A stretch of 64,000 bases of DNA. It comes from Lutraria lutraria (lineage: Eukaryota; Mollusca; Bivalvia; Venerida; Mactridae). The translations under genes were made by a program, and so were the position numbers. The notes beneath the pieces are model-generated. The model was given only the letters and a program-made list of their open reading frames with translations, did no database searches and had not been told where the DNA came from. The stretch is taken from positions 29,561,912-29,625,911 of the forward strand of contig OZ026848.1 of NCBI GenBank assembly GCA_964023205.1, given 5' to 3'. Positions 11,695-23,600 of this stretch are shown here, piece after piece; the stretch's first letter is position 1, and each line of letters opens with the position of its first letter.

Positions 11695-11870
11695 ACAGAA
11701 CAACCTGTCCAGAGCGGCCCTCTGTTGAGCAACAACCTGTCCAGAGCGGCCCTCTGTTGAGCAACAACCTCTCTTCAACAACACAATTTTTTCCACTGAA
11801 CAATTTAACCATCACTTTGATCTCTCTAAAGCAACAACCTCTTAACAACAACATAATTTAGTTTCTCCCA
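11695..11870. repeat. short 32-bp duplication in a GGTTGTTG-rich element
   Basis: 'aacaacctgtccagagcggc' plus 'cctctgttgagc' occurs twice in tandem (11700-11765), followed by degenerate copies ('caacaacctct', 'caacaacctcttaacaac'). It leaves a 69-codon minus-strand open frame that is not supported as a gene. Confidence 0.55.
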
Positions 11871-12105
11871 AAGGGTATTGCTTCGGAGAGAATGCACTGT
11901 ATCAGCAAATACGGATTTATCAAGCTGACATACATCAATGTACAATGAAGATAAATGAATGTATTTAGTACAATATTATATCAATAGTATGATAGCTACA
12001 TTGTACTAAATACTTTGATGATTCCAGAGTCCTATTCCGTATTATAGTTGAATTTTCTAGCATTTGGGTCATCTGTAACATACAAAACTTCACAACTGCA
12101 ATAAT

Positions 12106-12362
12106 AAGCCCCTATATTATCTTAATTAAATCCCCAATATGACTTAAATTCCCTATTCGTCTTCAAATTGCTCTGCTTGGCTTACGACCCCTAATTGGCT
12201 TAAAACCTCACTTAAATTAAATCCCCTATTTGAATTAAAATTTCACATTTGACAAAAATCAAAATCTCTTAGCTATTAAAATCCCCTATTCGACTTATAT
12301 AATGTTAAAATCCCCTAGCTATTTGACAGAGTTAAAATCCCTTATTTGACTTAGAATCCCCA
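12106..12362. repeat. degenerate ~21-bp repeat 'ttaaaatcccctatttgac'
   Basis: Around ten diverged copies of a TTAAATCCCC(T)ATTYGACTTA unit. It lies just left of the candidate exon at 12429-12501. Confidence 0.55.
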
Positions 12363-12428
12363 ATCAGCTTGGGCAATCATGTTACTGTTGTTTACACTGG
12401 CCTTTATGTCACTCAATAAGGTACCTAC

Positions 12429-12501
12429 CATGTATATCGTGTGTAGTATTAACGCTTAAATAACAGGACTTGTAAATCAATACAACTACTAAATTCACTT
12501 C
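12429..12501 (-). CDS. candidate next exon after 12609-13250
   Basis: A 73-base open segment on the minus strand, with acceptor gttgaatttcag and donor CATG|GTAGGT. Entered in phase 0, as required by the exon at 12609-13250, it reads through without a stop as EVNLVVVLIYKSCYLSVNTT and HDIH plus one base. The intron between them is 107 bases (12502-12608), short but plausible. The peptide is more hydrophobic than the preceding exon, and the reading frame is open over only 24 codons, so chance is possible. No following exon (phase 1) was identified to the left. Confidence 0.35.
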
Positions 12502-12608
12502 CTGAAATTCAACCAGAATTTTTAACTTCAAATGGACTATAAATACAAACCATAATTTGAAACATTTACTTCTAGTAATATTTTCAATAATAATAAATGA
12601 ACACAAAC

Positions 12609-13250
12609 CTTTTCCATGTCAGAGACGTCGGATCTGTGTGAAGAAGATGCCTCTTGTCGGACTTTGCTTACAAACTTTTCAAATTCTCGATTGAAATTTT
12701 CCAACTGTCGAACGTTAACATTATGATTAGCATCCCCGGTGTGGGGCTTATCAGTTATTGATAAATCACTCTGTAGCTCATTAGAATTCCCATGATTGTC
12801 AACATGTTTCATTTCACCACTTTTAACTCCGACATTTTCAACAGAATGCTTATTTTTATTTTTAACAAGTAATCCATCACCACTTTCATGATCTTTTACA
12901 TCAATACCCAACTCCCTTGCATCTTTTGAAGATATTAGGGGTTTTGTTTCGTTTATTTTCAATTTTGACAAGAAAGACTTATTTCTGTCTTCATAGCCGT
13001 ATCTAGCGACATTCCGACATTCTTCAGCCCTTGCAGTGTTTTTATCACTAATTCTTGATTCTTTGAACTTTTCTTTCTTAACTTTTTTCTCTTTTTCATT
13101 TTTTTCCAATTTTTTCTTACTGACATTTTTTCGACCGTGTCCAACATTCTGGGCACCATTCATGAAGGATATGTCCCCACTTTTACTGTGGTGATGAACA
13201 CCATTGTAACCTATGTTATGGCTGGAAGAATTAGTCTGACCCATTTTTTC
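12609..13250 (-). CDS. lysine-rich coding exon, probable start of a protein
   Basis: The minus-strand exon begins after acceptor ttatttctag at 13250, has ATG at 13244 after GAAAAA, and runs 212 codons to donor GAAAAG|GTTTGT. The N-terminus MGQTNSSS fits the N-myristoylation pattern (Gly2, small residue at position 6) if Met is the initiator. A basic, coiled-coil-like stretch follows (KKKLEKNEKEKKVKKEKFKE), then polar low-complexity sequence rich in Asn, His, Asp and Ser, and a segment NREFEKFVSKVRQEASSSHR near the end. No catalytic motif is seen and I do not recognise the family. The ATG could instead be internal: the exon can be entered in phase 0 as Glu-Lys-Met, fitting the phase of the exons to the right. 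The CpG-bearing sequence at 13430-13660 favours a nearby upstream promoter and so a first coding exon. Confidence 0.7.
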
Positions 13251-14880
13251 CTAGAAATAATTGTCAATTTTGTATTGCCATCGCAACAGTATACACCTAT
13301 AATACAAGATCTTAAAATAAACAGAAAAGTTTTTCTCCAACTATGTAACATAACCAATTTTTCTGATCACATCTCCAAACACATCAAGCTTTCAAAAACA
13401 TGATACAAGTACGCAAACATTTCAATAATTTTTCACGGCTAAAGTAAGGTCATTCAAGACTCAGTTTTTCGTACAATAAAATAAGAAGATCTTCACGCTA
13501 AGCAGACATTTTATGATGAGAACCCAGAAAATATTGACACTAGCCGATGAAGTTACGACCATTTCAGAAAGTAAACACCACAAAAAAAATCGAATACATA
13601 AATCCGAGTTTGTCGGCAAGTACTATTCAGTTGTCTAATTATCCTTTAAGACCCGGAGGTTCCGAGTAAGTAGGAATTATTTGTACATGAAACATGTATA
13701 GCTTTCATTCCTTTTCCAATAACTCATAGTCATACAACATTCTGTCCAAACAATACTCAGTTCTTGGAAAATATGTGTATGTGTGTCATCTACATGGTAC
13801 AAAAACACTATAATGAGAATTTAATAGCCAACATAATTATTATCTATGGTACTTATCACACACTTTATGACCCAATAATTTTAAGGCAATAATTAAAGCA
13901 AACCAAAAGAAACCTGCAAAATACCCGAGAATGATATCTACACAGTCGATCATTAAATTCACCATAAAGTCAGAAATTAAGAAGAAAACTTTGCAGTAAG
14001 ACCTGCTCCAATGATTCTAAATAATCCATCACTAATAATTTCCACACTTTCTACCACCAAACACTCTCTAAAAATAACCCCTCTCCTAAAAAATTTAAGA
14101 ACCTTTTTTGAGAAATACCTATTCAGACCCGTTTCAGAAAAAAAAAACAATCATGGGTTCACCATAAATCCTTTCATAATCCATCAAAATTAAACTCAAA
14201 ATTCACCAAAAACATTTTTGTTAACAAATCAATATATTGAGATGAATCTGTAAGATGTAGCACTCTAACTGGTGTGTTTATTAGGGAATCTTAGGTATAT
14301 ACAAACTATGAATTAACACCAGAAAAACTAAAAATTTAAAAGAGGAGCATAAAACCACAACACTAAACAATCCATCGCATGTAGAAAAGAGGAAGTTTTA
14401 TAACATTAAGATATTCTGACACCAGTCTTTCCAGCACAAGTTATTCCAACACAAGATATTCCGACACAACACAAACAATACCCTCCAAATTATAAGGTAC
14501 AGTTATTATTTTATTTGGTTCAATGACTTACAAGCACATTGATCAACATCATATGTTGAAGTCAAACTGGAGTACAGTAAACATAACCAACAACATGCAT
14601 ACAGTGGTCAATATTCTACAATAATTCACACTCTGGTGTTCCCCAGCTGGGAATAAACAACATCAGAATTCTCTAAACTGCTTCAAACAGTTTGTCACAA
14701 CGTAATTAGGCCAGCAAAAAAAATGTTAAGTGTCCACGGTTACCAGACTAACCCCTTTTTTGGTGCCAACCTTAAATTTTCTATCAGTGAAATCATAAGT
14801 ACAAAAACATTTGGGGTTGAATTGACATTCAAAATACCAAAGTATGGTTTAGAAAAAGCTAGAAGCTGCATTCAATAAAC
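13251..14880. other. upstream flank of the lysine-rich exon
   Basis: Non-coding sequence. The part 13430-13660 holds several CpGs (near 13437, 13496, 13543, 13610 and 13650) and could contain the transcription start and 5' leader of the minus-strand exon at 12609-13250. No TATA box or initiator is convincingly placed. From 13700 to 14730 it is plain AT-rich sequence. A fragment of the GGTTACC element lies at 14738-14772. Confidence 0.3.
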
Positions 14881-14882
14881 CC

Positions 14883-14966
14883 ATATCGAGGGCTCAGCAC
14901 AACACAGTCGTAACTTGTTCTTATTTCAATATGAGTTACGACACTGTTGCGTTGAACCCTCGATAT
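14883..14966 (+). repeat. 84-bp hairpin element (copy 2)
   Basis: Runs from atatcgagggctcag to gttgaaccctcgatat. The arms pair over about 32 bases, loop 'ttgttcttatttcaatatg'. Confidence 0.9.
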
Positions 14967-14969
14967 GCA

Positions 14970-15615
14970 GGATACTGCCCCAGGTGGCATGCAAGCTTTG
15001 CGTCCATACTACTCTGTTTTTTGAAGGTTTGATGAACCGTGGACTACTTTTCAAGATTACGATAGTTTTGCATCAACCCATTACATGTAATGGAATGTCG
15101 TCATAGTGAATGACAATAAGCGCATTATCATCATAACTCAATAAAAAGATGGATAATTAAAATTCTAATTTTAAGTTTTTCTTGGATAATCAACGAAAGA
15201 AACACATTTGCAGTACTTAAATTTGGAAACCCATAAAATTGTTTCTCTAAAGCAAAATTATGAAAACAACTAATTAAGATTTTTCCATTATCTAAGAACA
15301 TAAAATTTTCACAATTAAATCTAAAATTATCCACTACAAGAATTTGTATCTTTTTATGTGTTTTATGCCTGTTTAAGCAGTATTTGAGTCCTATACCAGG
15401 AGAACAGCATTCTTGTACTCTGATCCAGTAGTAACCTTGTTCTCCACAACAAGTAACTGTTAAATTCTACATGAATAGTGACTTAGTCAGTGCTGGAGGG
15501 TATATAATTGATCTTAAAGCTATACTTTCAATCAAATGGTGGCGTCACCAGTGTTTAAATCATGAACTAATGCTTCACATATTTAACCTTAGACAGGAAA
15601 CTTATAAAACAAGAC
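14970..15615. other. AT-rich non-coding DNA
   Basis: No exon or known repeat recognised. Two 63-67-codon open frames here overlap the hairpin element or AT-rich sequence and are unsupported. Confidence 0.45.
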
Positions 15616-15617
15616 AT

Positions 15618-15783
15618 AATCAAAGTACTGAAAGTACTCATGGAAATTGAACTTACATAGACTTGCACTAGTTTAACAATTGCATAGTGGATGTAGAAAC
15701 AAGTAGTACTTTGGTCCGCACCAAAATTCACGCGCATCAAGCGAGTGATTACTTTGGAAAGCTGACCTATCGTCCAGTTTAAA
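15618..15783 (+). repeat. MITE with TGGAAACTGAA ends (copy 4)
   Basis: 'caaagtactgaaagtactca', then 'catagtggatgtagaaac', 'ttggtccgcaccaaaattca', 'gcgagtgattac', closing 'cgtccagttta'. Confidence 0.65.
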
Positions 15784-16013
15784 AAATCTGACCAATCACA
15801 AATCAACACCAACAAAATACAACAAATCTTGAACTATACCCACAAAAATCTGACCAATCACAAATTATACCATCAAAGAACTGACCAATTACAAACTAGG
15901 CCCACAAAAAACACTGACCAACTACAATGTACAAACTAGGCCCACAAAAACAGACCAACTACTAACTAGGCCCACAAAAACTGACCAACTACATACTAGG
16001 TCCACAATTCGAA
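15783..16013. repeat. ~30-bp tandem array 'ctgaccaactacaaactagg'
   Basis: About seven degenerate copies. The first are 'ctgaccaatcacaaat' and the later ones add 'cccacaaaaa'. It begins exactly where the MITE at 15618 ends. Confidence 0.65.
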
Positions 16014-16264
16014 ACTCATTCAGAAATATGATACAGGGTGAACTAATTTGATTCATAAAACAGATGGAAACTTTGCCAAACCAATCAGAACTACAGTGGC
16101 CTCAGAAGTCAATAAATAATGGTTTACAGTTTCAGACTAGGTGGTTATATGCCTAGACATATATTATTAGTTAGGTTCTAATATAAGTTAATATTAAAGG
16201 CTAAGGGTCAATATTTGTTTCTTTTAGAGCAAGAAAGTCTAAACATTAAAATGCCATTTTCAAC

Positions 16265-16385
16265 AATATATCAGTTATATATGGGAGCTGGTACACCTAA
16301 CATGTTTTCCTGTGTTTGTTGAGAAGGGCATGTCACCTGCCATGACAGGATTTGAACCTGAATTGCCAAAAATAAACAAATCATT
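16265..16385 (-). repeat. SINE fragment
   Basis: Minus strand: 'ggcaattcaggttcaaatcc' B-box region, then 'ggcaggtgaca'. The 'atatataactgatatattgt' part matches SINE family B tails. A 16-base poly(C) run (16395-16410) follows. Confidence 0.5.
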
Positions 16386-16426
16386 ATCCAAGCTCCCCCC
16401 CCCCCCCCCCGTTAAAAATTATAAAT

Positions 16427-16495
16427 ACTTCATGAACTATTAATGAAGTATGCAAGAAAATTTCAAGAAAAATTCACATTCGTAAAACAAACATT
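16427..16495 (+). repeat. TTCATGAA-type repeat fragment
   Basis: 'cttcatgaactattaatgaa' followed by 'gtatgcaagaaaatttcaag' matches the family elsewhere in the window. Confidence 0.5.
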
Positions 16496-16499
16496 TAAT

Positions 16500-17340
16500 G
16501 TATTTGATCATATTCATCACAATAATACAGTTAACATATAGGTACCACCCTTATAACATGACATTGTCCATCTCATTATACTAGCCACTTAATTTCAGAC
16601 AGGTTTTAAAGCTACAATACGTCTTAAAATTGTATCATTTTCAATGTACACAAGACCTCGCAAGATTGTGATAATAAAGTGTTCCCAAAATGTTACAGAA
16701 GGGACCCATATCTGATCTCATTCATTTGACGTACCATTTTTTCATGTACTCTTATATGTGTGCTATCCATCCATTGGTTAATGGAACTCTCACAGAAAAT
16801 TTACGGCAATATCACTGACAAAGCGTCATTTTGATAGCAAACAATTTAGTTTGAAATGTAAGATTTTCATTCAAGATTATCTGGTGTTGAAGTAGAAGTA
16901 TACTGGTGTTTTATCATTCTGTATGGACTTTTTTACAAGTCTGTACCACAGATTTGCGTTTAACAAAGGATGACAATACATCATTCCTAATGTTTCTTGT
17001 GGCTTTAAAATTTCTTCAATACTTGATAATCAGACCATGTCAATGTTACTTCCATGTTTTTCCAATTCCAAAAGAGGTCATGATATTGAAGTACCATAGT
17101 GTAGTACCGGAACATTACTATTTTGTTATCAATTTAATCTTGTTAGAACCATCGATCTCAACAAATACAGTTTTCCAATTATCTCCTCCTGATTTACTGC
17201 ATGTTGACGCATAACATAAGAGAACTGCAGAAAATCTAGTTTTTTCTCGAGGGTGGTTACACAATATTCCAATTAAACATACAGTCATCCGCCATTAACT
17301 ACATTAACCATTAAAGCCCTGCATTGGTTTCAGTAGGTTA
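16500..17340. other. non-coding DNA
   Basis: It holds a 102-codon plus-strand open frame (16906-17214, GTG start) whose peptide shows no motif, splice borders or codon bias, so I treat it as chance. Confidence 0.4.
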
Positions 17341-17344
17341 AGTG

Positions 17345-17590
17345 CTATTTTTCAACGATAATTCAGTTGTATACGGTGGCTGGGTCACTTAAACAGTTTT
17401 CCTAGACTAATTTCTAACCAGTACTAACTTAACCTTCCACATGGAACCACTAATATCTCCACATATGGAGAAAAATCAACATTTTAGTTAAATTGTCATG
17501 AAAGTGTATGATCTGCCGCGACCCTGAATAGAACCTGAATTGCTGGGTAACAAATCCTGCGCACTGACCACTGGAACACAGCCGCGCCTC
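17345..17590 (-). repeat. SINE family B copy
   Basis: Minus strand: head near 17540-17590 ('ggtcagtgcgcagg', 'aattcaggttctattcaggg'), then 'tcatacactttcatg', 'aatttaac', 'agtactggttagaaatt' and 'tatacaactgaatta'. Confidence 0.6.
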
Positions 17591-17889
17591 ATCACGGCCA
17601 TGACTAATCTGATGTCGAGAAATCAAAGTACGTCTCTAATCGGATTTAACACCTTACTCAGAATCGTTATTCCATAAAACACCTAACATCTGTATAAATA
17701 CAAACCGTTTTGACCAGTCCTCTTATTTATCTAAAGCAAGCTTAATAACACAGTAAAACCAACTCAAAATGCCAGGAAAAACAATTTGTGGCAGGCAGTT
17801 TAGTGGTCTGAGAGATTTTTCTATATATTCAAAGTCCGCCAGGAGTTCTTGACCAGTTCATGAATACAGACTGTAAAAACATTATCCTG

Positions 17890-18085
17890 GCCACACAACA
17901 AGAAAGAATTTAGCAACCAAACATTTCAAAACGGTTGCCTGGAAAAATTTAGAAACCGAACATTTTGAAAATGTTGTCAGATATAGCAAGGAAGAATTAA
18001 GAAATGAAACATTTTGAAATGACGTCTTGCATCGAGGAAAATTTTTAGAAATGAGACATTTTGAAAATGGTGTTCAGCATTTCAA
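17890..18085. repeat. ~57-bp degenerate tandem repeat, four copies
   Basis: Four units carry 'aagaatttagaaacgaaaca' or near variants followed by 'ttttgaaaatg'. They diverge by more than 20 percent. Confidence 0.5.
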
Positions 18086-18192
18086 AGAAGTATCAACTCA
18101 AAATTGCTCATCTTTGATATGGAAGAATGTTGTAAGTGAAAGAATTCTTAACAATTTAACCTTACTGAGAATTTCAACTTATATGAAATAAG

Positions 18193-18276
18193 AAATCGAG
18201 GGCTCAGCGCAACACTGTCGTAACTTGTTCTTATTTCAACACGAGTTATGACACTGTTGCATTGAACCCTCGAAAT
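18193..18276 (+). repeat. 84-bp hairpin element (copy 3)
   Basis: 'aaatcgagggctcagcgcaa' pairs with 'ttgcattgaaccctcgaaat'. The terminal mutations are compensatory (AAAT/ATTT lost, CGAGGG kept). Confidence 0.85.
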
Positions 18277-18279
18277 ACA

Positions 18280-19720
18280 GGCTTATAGCATTGATAAGTA
18301 AACTTAAACTATAACTATCAGGCCTCAGATAAAAGAAATTTAATTTTTGTAACCAAGGAATGGAATTCTAGAATGTAAAATGCTTGTAAGTTACTCACAG
18401 AATAATTGTAACATCTTAGAAAATAGGATTTCTGTCATTTGAATTAAGAAGGCACGATACTTTTAACAGATTGCTATGGCAACTAAGAGAGTTATAAATT
18501 GCTACTATATCAATTATTTCTTTCCCGGTTTGACACATCTTCATGTCTTGAAGATTTTCGTGTTTTTTTTTTCAACTATTATAAGTCAGTGACCTATGAC
18601 AATAAATTATTTGTTGGTCAATATGTCATTGTCTTACAGATTCTAAAATTTGTCTTACATATTTTTTCATAAAACCAGATATCTTTGGTTACGTATGGAA
18701 ATTTATAGCACCTGATATCATAATGCTGAATTTTCATATTAACATCTGAGTTCTAGACTGTCGAAGGAAATGTATGAAAATAAAGAGAAACACACGAGAA
18801 TCTGTAGACACACAAGAAAATCAAGACACACTGTGCGCCATCAAGACACTCCTTCTTAAGTGAAATTAAATACAAATAAAATAAATTTAATCGAATAGCC
18901 TGTGAACAAGTTATTGTTGGACTTTCAAAATAACATTTTGAGTGTGTGTGCGTATTTAACAAAAGCGTCATTCTTATGCAAGGTCACTGTACATTTCTTC
19001 AAAGATATTACAAATGTGAACCAAGATAGCTGTTTATAAAACTTAAATCTTACTTCCCCTACATATATTCAGGCTTATAACTTTTAATTGTTTCAGCGAA
19101 TTCTAATATTTTACAAACAAACTTTAAGAAGACATATACAAATTTTTGTACAGAAAAGAAATTCACAAAATTAAGACTATTTTCAATTTTACAACAGATG
19201 TTGAATGTGAGTCCATTTTGCTCCAAAATGACATTGAGTCAGTTTAAAATTTTCCACTGGTTTTGTAGTTGCTGTCACAAACCGATTCTGTCTTTTTTTA
19301 TTTCTTAAGTTTTCCTGATTTTTTTTTTTTTGTGTGAGGGTGGGTATAAAAACTGCTGCCTTTGATAGCTGAGGTGTATCTACTTTGCAACAGTCTCCAT
19401 TTAATTAATAATCAAGACTTTGTGCCTATATCTCAACAAATGACAATTAACGAGCAGCCTGATATTATTAATTACAAAAGTAATGAACTAATTAAGTCTG
19501 ATATCTCAGTAAAAACTCGAAGTCATTATAGAATCTACCTGATTATTAGCAAAATTAGACATATAAGATATTTCAGCACTTTTTAATTAAATCATTAAAC
19601 TGAACTAATGATGCTATTTTCTGTAAATAACCTGTAACGCTGTCAACAATTTTTTTACAAAATTAGTTGTTTCTCTCATTAAATTGATTTCAAATAAGCA
19701 ACTGCCATTTACAGCTAATG
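18280..19720. other. AT-rich non-coding DNA
   Basis: No exon or repeat family recognised. Long A- and T-rich tracts are present (for example 19319-19331). Confidence 0.45.
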
Positions 19721-19870
19721 TTAACCCTGGGGGTCGAGTGGAATCCCTAGCCCCTAACCTGCCTCAGTATGAATCCCACACAAGACAAAATTTCACAAGT
19801 GAGGAAGTTGTCCAGCTCGCTTACAGAAGGTCATTGGTTCAACATAATTATAGGTGTAAGACTAGGATCT
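19720..19870 (+). repeat. SINE family A fragment
   Basis: 'cagtatgaatcccacacaag' then 'caaaatttcacaagtgagga' and 'agttgtccagctcgcttaca' match the family A body. The A-box half of the head is poorly preserved. Confidence 0.5.
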
Positions 19871-19960
19871 TCCCTTTCAAAAGGCATTCATGAAATCATG
19901 AATTTTTCTTGAACTTTTCTTGCATACTTCATGAACAGTTCATGAAATATGAATATTTGA
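19871..19960 (-). repeat. TTCATGAA-type repeat copy
   Basis: 'cctttcaaaaggcattcatg', 'aacttttcttgcatacttca', 'gaacagttcatgaaatatga'. It is the reverse complement of the element part at 27746-27829. Confidence 0.55.
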
Positions 19961-19969
19961 CAAGGGAAA

Positions 19970-22200
19970 AAATCATCAAATCGTCAAATGACCCTGGCTA
20001 TATGTTCAACATACACCAGTGAAAAAAATAAACGTTAACCTGAGAAATAACACTTCCACAGTTTAAGGAATCATTTCTAATTTAAACTCCAATCCTAACA
20101 CTATTTGTCTCACAAAAATCTCACAGCATCTAACACCAATCTTGCTTAATGTTCCCTGGTCTTAGCATTATACTACAATAAATAAATACAGACTACAAGC
20201 TGACCCTTTCATTCTTTATTTACTACCTGACCCCTAATTTACTTTGACCCCTGGTCAGATCCAGCTTGATAATAATACTTTACAAAGGCATGTTTGTTTT
20301 CATCCCGGCTGGGGGCCACTGGCATCAAATTAAGGGCCACTTTTTGACAGGAAACACAAAATTAATGGATATTTTTATGTCCGACAAAATTAAAAATGCA
20401 TTTGTGAATATAAAACATCAAATTGAGAGTTGAATGTCAGCCATTAAAAACTACATAAATATATTGATGTGTTTCACTGTATTATATAGCAGGGGCTGCT
20501 AAAGTCCTTTAAACAATTTAACACCCAGAGACACTTTTTTATAAGAACAGGAACATAAATTTCTTAATGTTTACATATTTATAAATAAATAGCTTCAGTA
20601 AAGTTGAAAATGCAGTACCTAATACTATATTTACTTGTAAACTTGCAGTTTTTATACATTTGTTTAAGCAATTTAATAAACCTTTCCTTCAAAAGTCTCA
20701 CTTTCAATTATTTTTATTTAAGTGTTTCAGAGTTTTGTGTCATAACATATATTTTTTATAAAAATCTTAAATTTAATTTCTTTGATCAACATCATGAGTC
20801 ATTAAATATGGCAATACCTGATAAATTATTTTGTCCCTTTATCTCCCCTTCTTCCCTCCTACCTATTTACCTTAACCTTCTCCCTACTACAATCATACTC
20901 AAGACCCCTCCCACTCAGTCCAAATAATAAAAGGCTGTCTCTGGCATGCAGTCTCCATTAAAATGCTATTATTGCAAGCTGATCATTTTTGGTTCTCAAT
21001 TGAATCATTCTAATCTTAGCAGACATTATTTTCCTGAAGAAATTAATTCAAATTAAGCTCATTTCATGTCTAAGAACTCATCCTCGAGACATGTCAATTT
21101 ATCATTGAAATAAATTCAAGCTAGTTAATACTGCCAAACTAAACTGCTGAATTTTGAGGATATTTTTATAACATGATTTGTTTCTTCTTTAAAATAATGC
21201 CTTTTCTCAAAATAGCCAAGAAATGCATTTTATGCACATCAATTTTCTATCTCGTTGAAATTAGATACTGATAATATCATATGTGCACCCATTCTAAATA
21301 AAAAGTCCTATCATCTTGTAGTTATCATTCAGTTACAGCCTTCACGAAAAACATTTTAAGCACTGGACATTTAATCCAGTGAAAATGCATTCTTTACTAG
21401 ACTAAAGGAATTTTTAGTGGACCAAAAAAAATAGCGCCAACAACCTGAAAGACACTTCTGTAAAATGTGATCTGGCTGGGGGGGGGGGGGGGGGCATTAT
21501 TTAGGGTATAACTGGTACTTGTAATGCAATATTGAAATAGGAACAGTCTCATTTCGACTTTATCACCAATATTCAAATGGCATATCATGGAAATACAAAG
21601 ATAAAATGCATCTAACATTTACGAACATTCTTAATTGATTATATGTCAATTTAATATTAATTAGTTAATTACGTAAATGTAGCAGATTCCATAAAACAAT
21701 TAAAAAACAATTGAATTATGGTATGTTGTATGGAAACAGAAACATCAATGATCATAATTAAGCTGTTTTTTTTTTTATAATGAGTGCATATTTTTACTAT
21801 GCCATTTAAAATCAGTGTTCAGACCCTATTTTATACAGGAGTATAGGAGTCCTTTTTCAATTTCCATATAGGGGCAGGGTGAACAAAAAGGGGGAGGGAC
21901 ATTTAACACAAACATTATGGTAGGTCACTAATTCAGACTAGAAGCATTGTGAATTTAACAAATACAGAGAAAATGCACTTAAAATTTTAATGATACATGT
22001 ACAGGGTCAACAATTACAAAGCTTACTGAAAAAGTGTAAAATTATGTAATTTCAGGCCAATTAACTTCAATGGATGAACATTTAAGTAGACCTCAAAGCT
22101 GTCAAACACCAATGTAGGTAAACAGTCTTAATGCTCATAATTGGTGGGCTCAGAGCTAAACTTGATGCTTCACAGTTAAGAGCCCAAGCTGCGTAAGGTG
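19970..22200. other. AT-rich non-coding DNA
   Basis: It contains a 107-codon AT-rich open frame (20604-20927, TTG start, low-complexity hydrophobic) judged to be chance, and a 17-base poly(G) run at 21478-21494. No gene supported. Confidence 0.4.
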
Positions 22201-22202
22201 AA

Positions 22203-22445
22203 AATTTTTTTGTTTGTTTCTGGTTACCAGACCAACCCTAATTCCCTCCCTGTGATCCTGGACCTTTTTTTAGCCCGGGAACCAGTATATCAACCTTCAC
22301 CACTGTTAGGAAACTAAACAGTTGTTCAGGTTTTCATAGCTGTCACTTGCTTGTCACTTTTACCTTTCCACACACTTTCATGTGCAAAAAATGTCCCGAC
22401 CTAACTATACAATGAGCTTGTAACCGGAAACAAACATTTTTTTAC
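22203..22445. repeat. foldback MITE with GTTTCTGGTTACC-type ends (copy 3)
   Basis: Left 'tttgtttgtttctggttacc' and right 'tgtaaccggaaacaaacat' are inverted. This is the best-preserved pair of ends in the window, about 240 bases apart. Confidence 0.7.
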
Positions 22446-22449
22446 TAGG

Positions 22450-23400
22450 CCTTAGTCAACAGTCACACCCATAAAACTGCACACTGAGAGGTGCACCATA
22501 CCATTATAACAATCAGACAATCAACTCTGACCAGGTGCCTTTATAATTAATTCAGGTCCACAGCTGGTTCAAAATGAATAGCCCCTTCACCTTTTACAGG
22601 GTCCAATTAATTGTACTTTCACTTTAGACCCTGATAGATTACATAGATGACATCAGATAATATAGGATCCTCGACTAATCACTTTGTCCCGGACAGCTGT
22701 TATCTGATGTGCGACTCTCTAATACCTTAATTACAGTGTATTTAAAGCTAGCAATTAAAATTTCAATGGTTTAAAGTAAATATTTACATATGGCGAAATC
22801 TTATCTGTGCTATGCACATAGATTATGTCAACCATGTGTAATCTAGCTAACATATCACAAGAGGCATGGCTATATCATTGTACATGATAAACATCAGGTA
22901 TGACAGTAAGTTATCTTCAGTCATCTATATATCACGCCTGTAACATTATGTCACATATCAGCATTGTCCATCTTGACAGCTTTATATTTGTCAACAACAA
23001 GATAGTCTACTTTGTTCATCATTCCAGGGAACCATTCAAATCCAAATCATTATAATAAATAAATAAATAATTCTGCATGATAGATTTATTTTAGGCTTAC
23101 ACTGTTTACCAGGATTTACATTAAAGTAGTTAATTCAGATATGTAATATTTATCCTAATATCAAGACATTGAGAAGGTTAAGTCTTCCATACAAATTTCG
23201 CTATCATTAAATCAAAATTCAGAATGAGCCATGATGTTATGGTATGTGTGGGAACCATAGTCCAGTGTTCAAACTATTTTTCTAAAAAGCACTATCCCAA
23301 ACTATAAATTAAACCATACTATTATAGATAATTAATATACAAATAATTTACAGCTAGTCTGAATACACAACTTTGGCCAGAACAGAAATTTACTAATACC
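22450..23400. other. non-coding DNA
   Basis: No exon or repeat family recognised. Confidence 0.45.
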
Positions 23401-23404
23401 CAAG

Positions 23405-23600
23405 ACTTTGGGCTACATGGTTAGCTCAAAGACTAAGTCCAGAGAAAGAGCTATACATAACAGACCGCACACCTGAAATTTGTGGGTTCAAGCACCACCT
23501 TAGACAGGATCTACCCTCAAATTTGTCACTCCATAAATATACATAATCACTGATTAGAAAAAGTAAGTTGACCAAGAATCTGCCCTTTATACTTGTTCGG
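23405..23600 (+). repeat. SINE copy with tRNA-like head
   Basis: 'ggctacatggttagctcaaa' (A-box side) and 'gtgggttcaagcaccac' (B-box side), then 'gtcactccataaatatacat' and 'gattagaaaaagtaagt'. The spacing between boxes is enlarged by about 20 bases. Confidence 0.55.

Noticed and set aside
16906..17214. 102-codon plus-strand frame
   Set aside because: GTG start, no splice borders, no motif. Expected by chance in 64 kb.
20604..20927. 107-codon hydrophobic plus-strand frame
   Set aside because: TTG start in AT-rich sequence. The hydrophobic content follows from T-rich codons.
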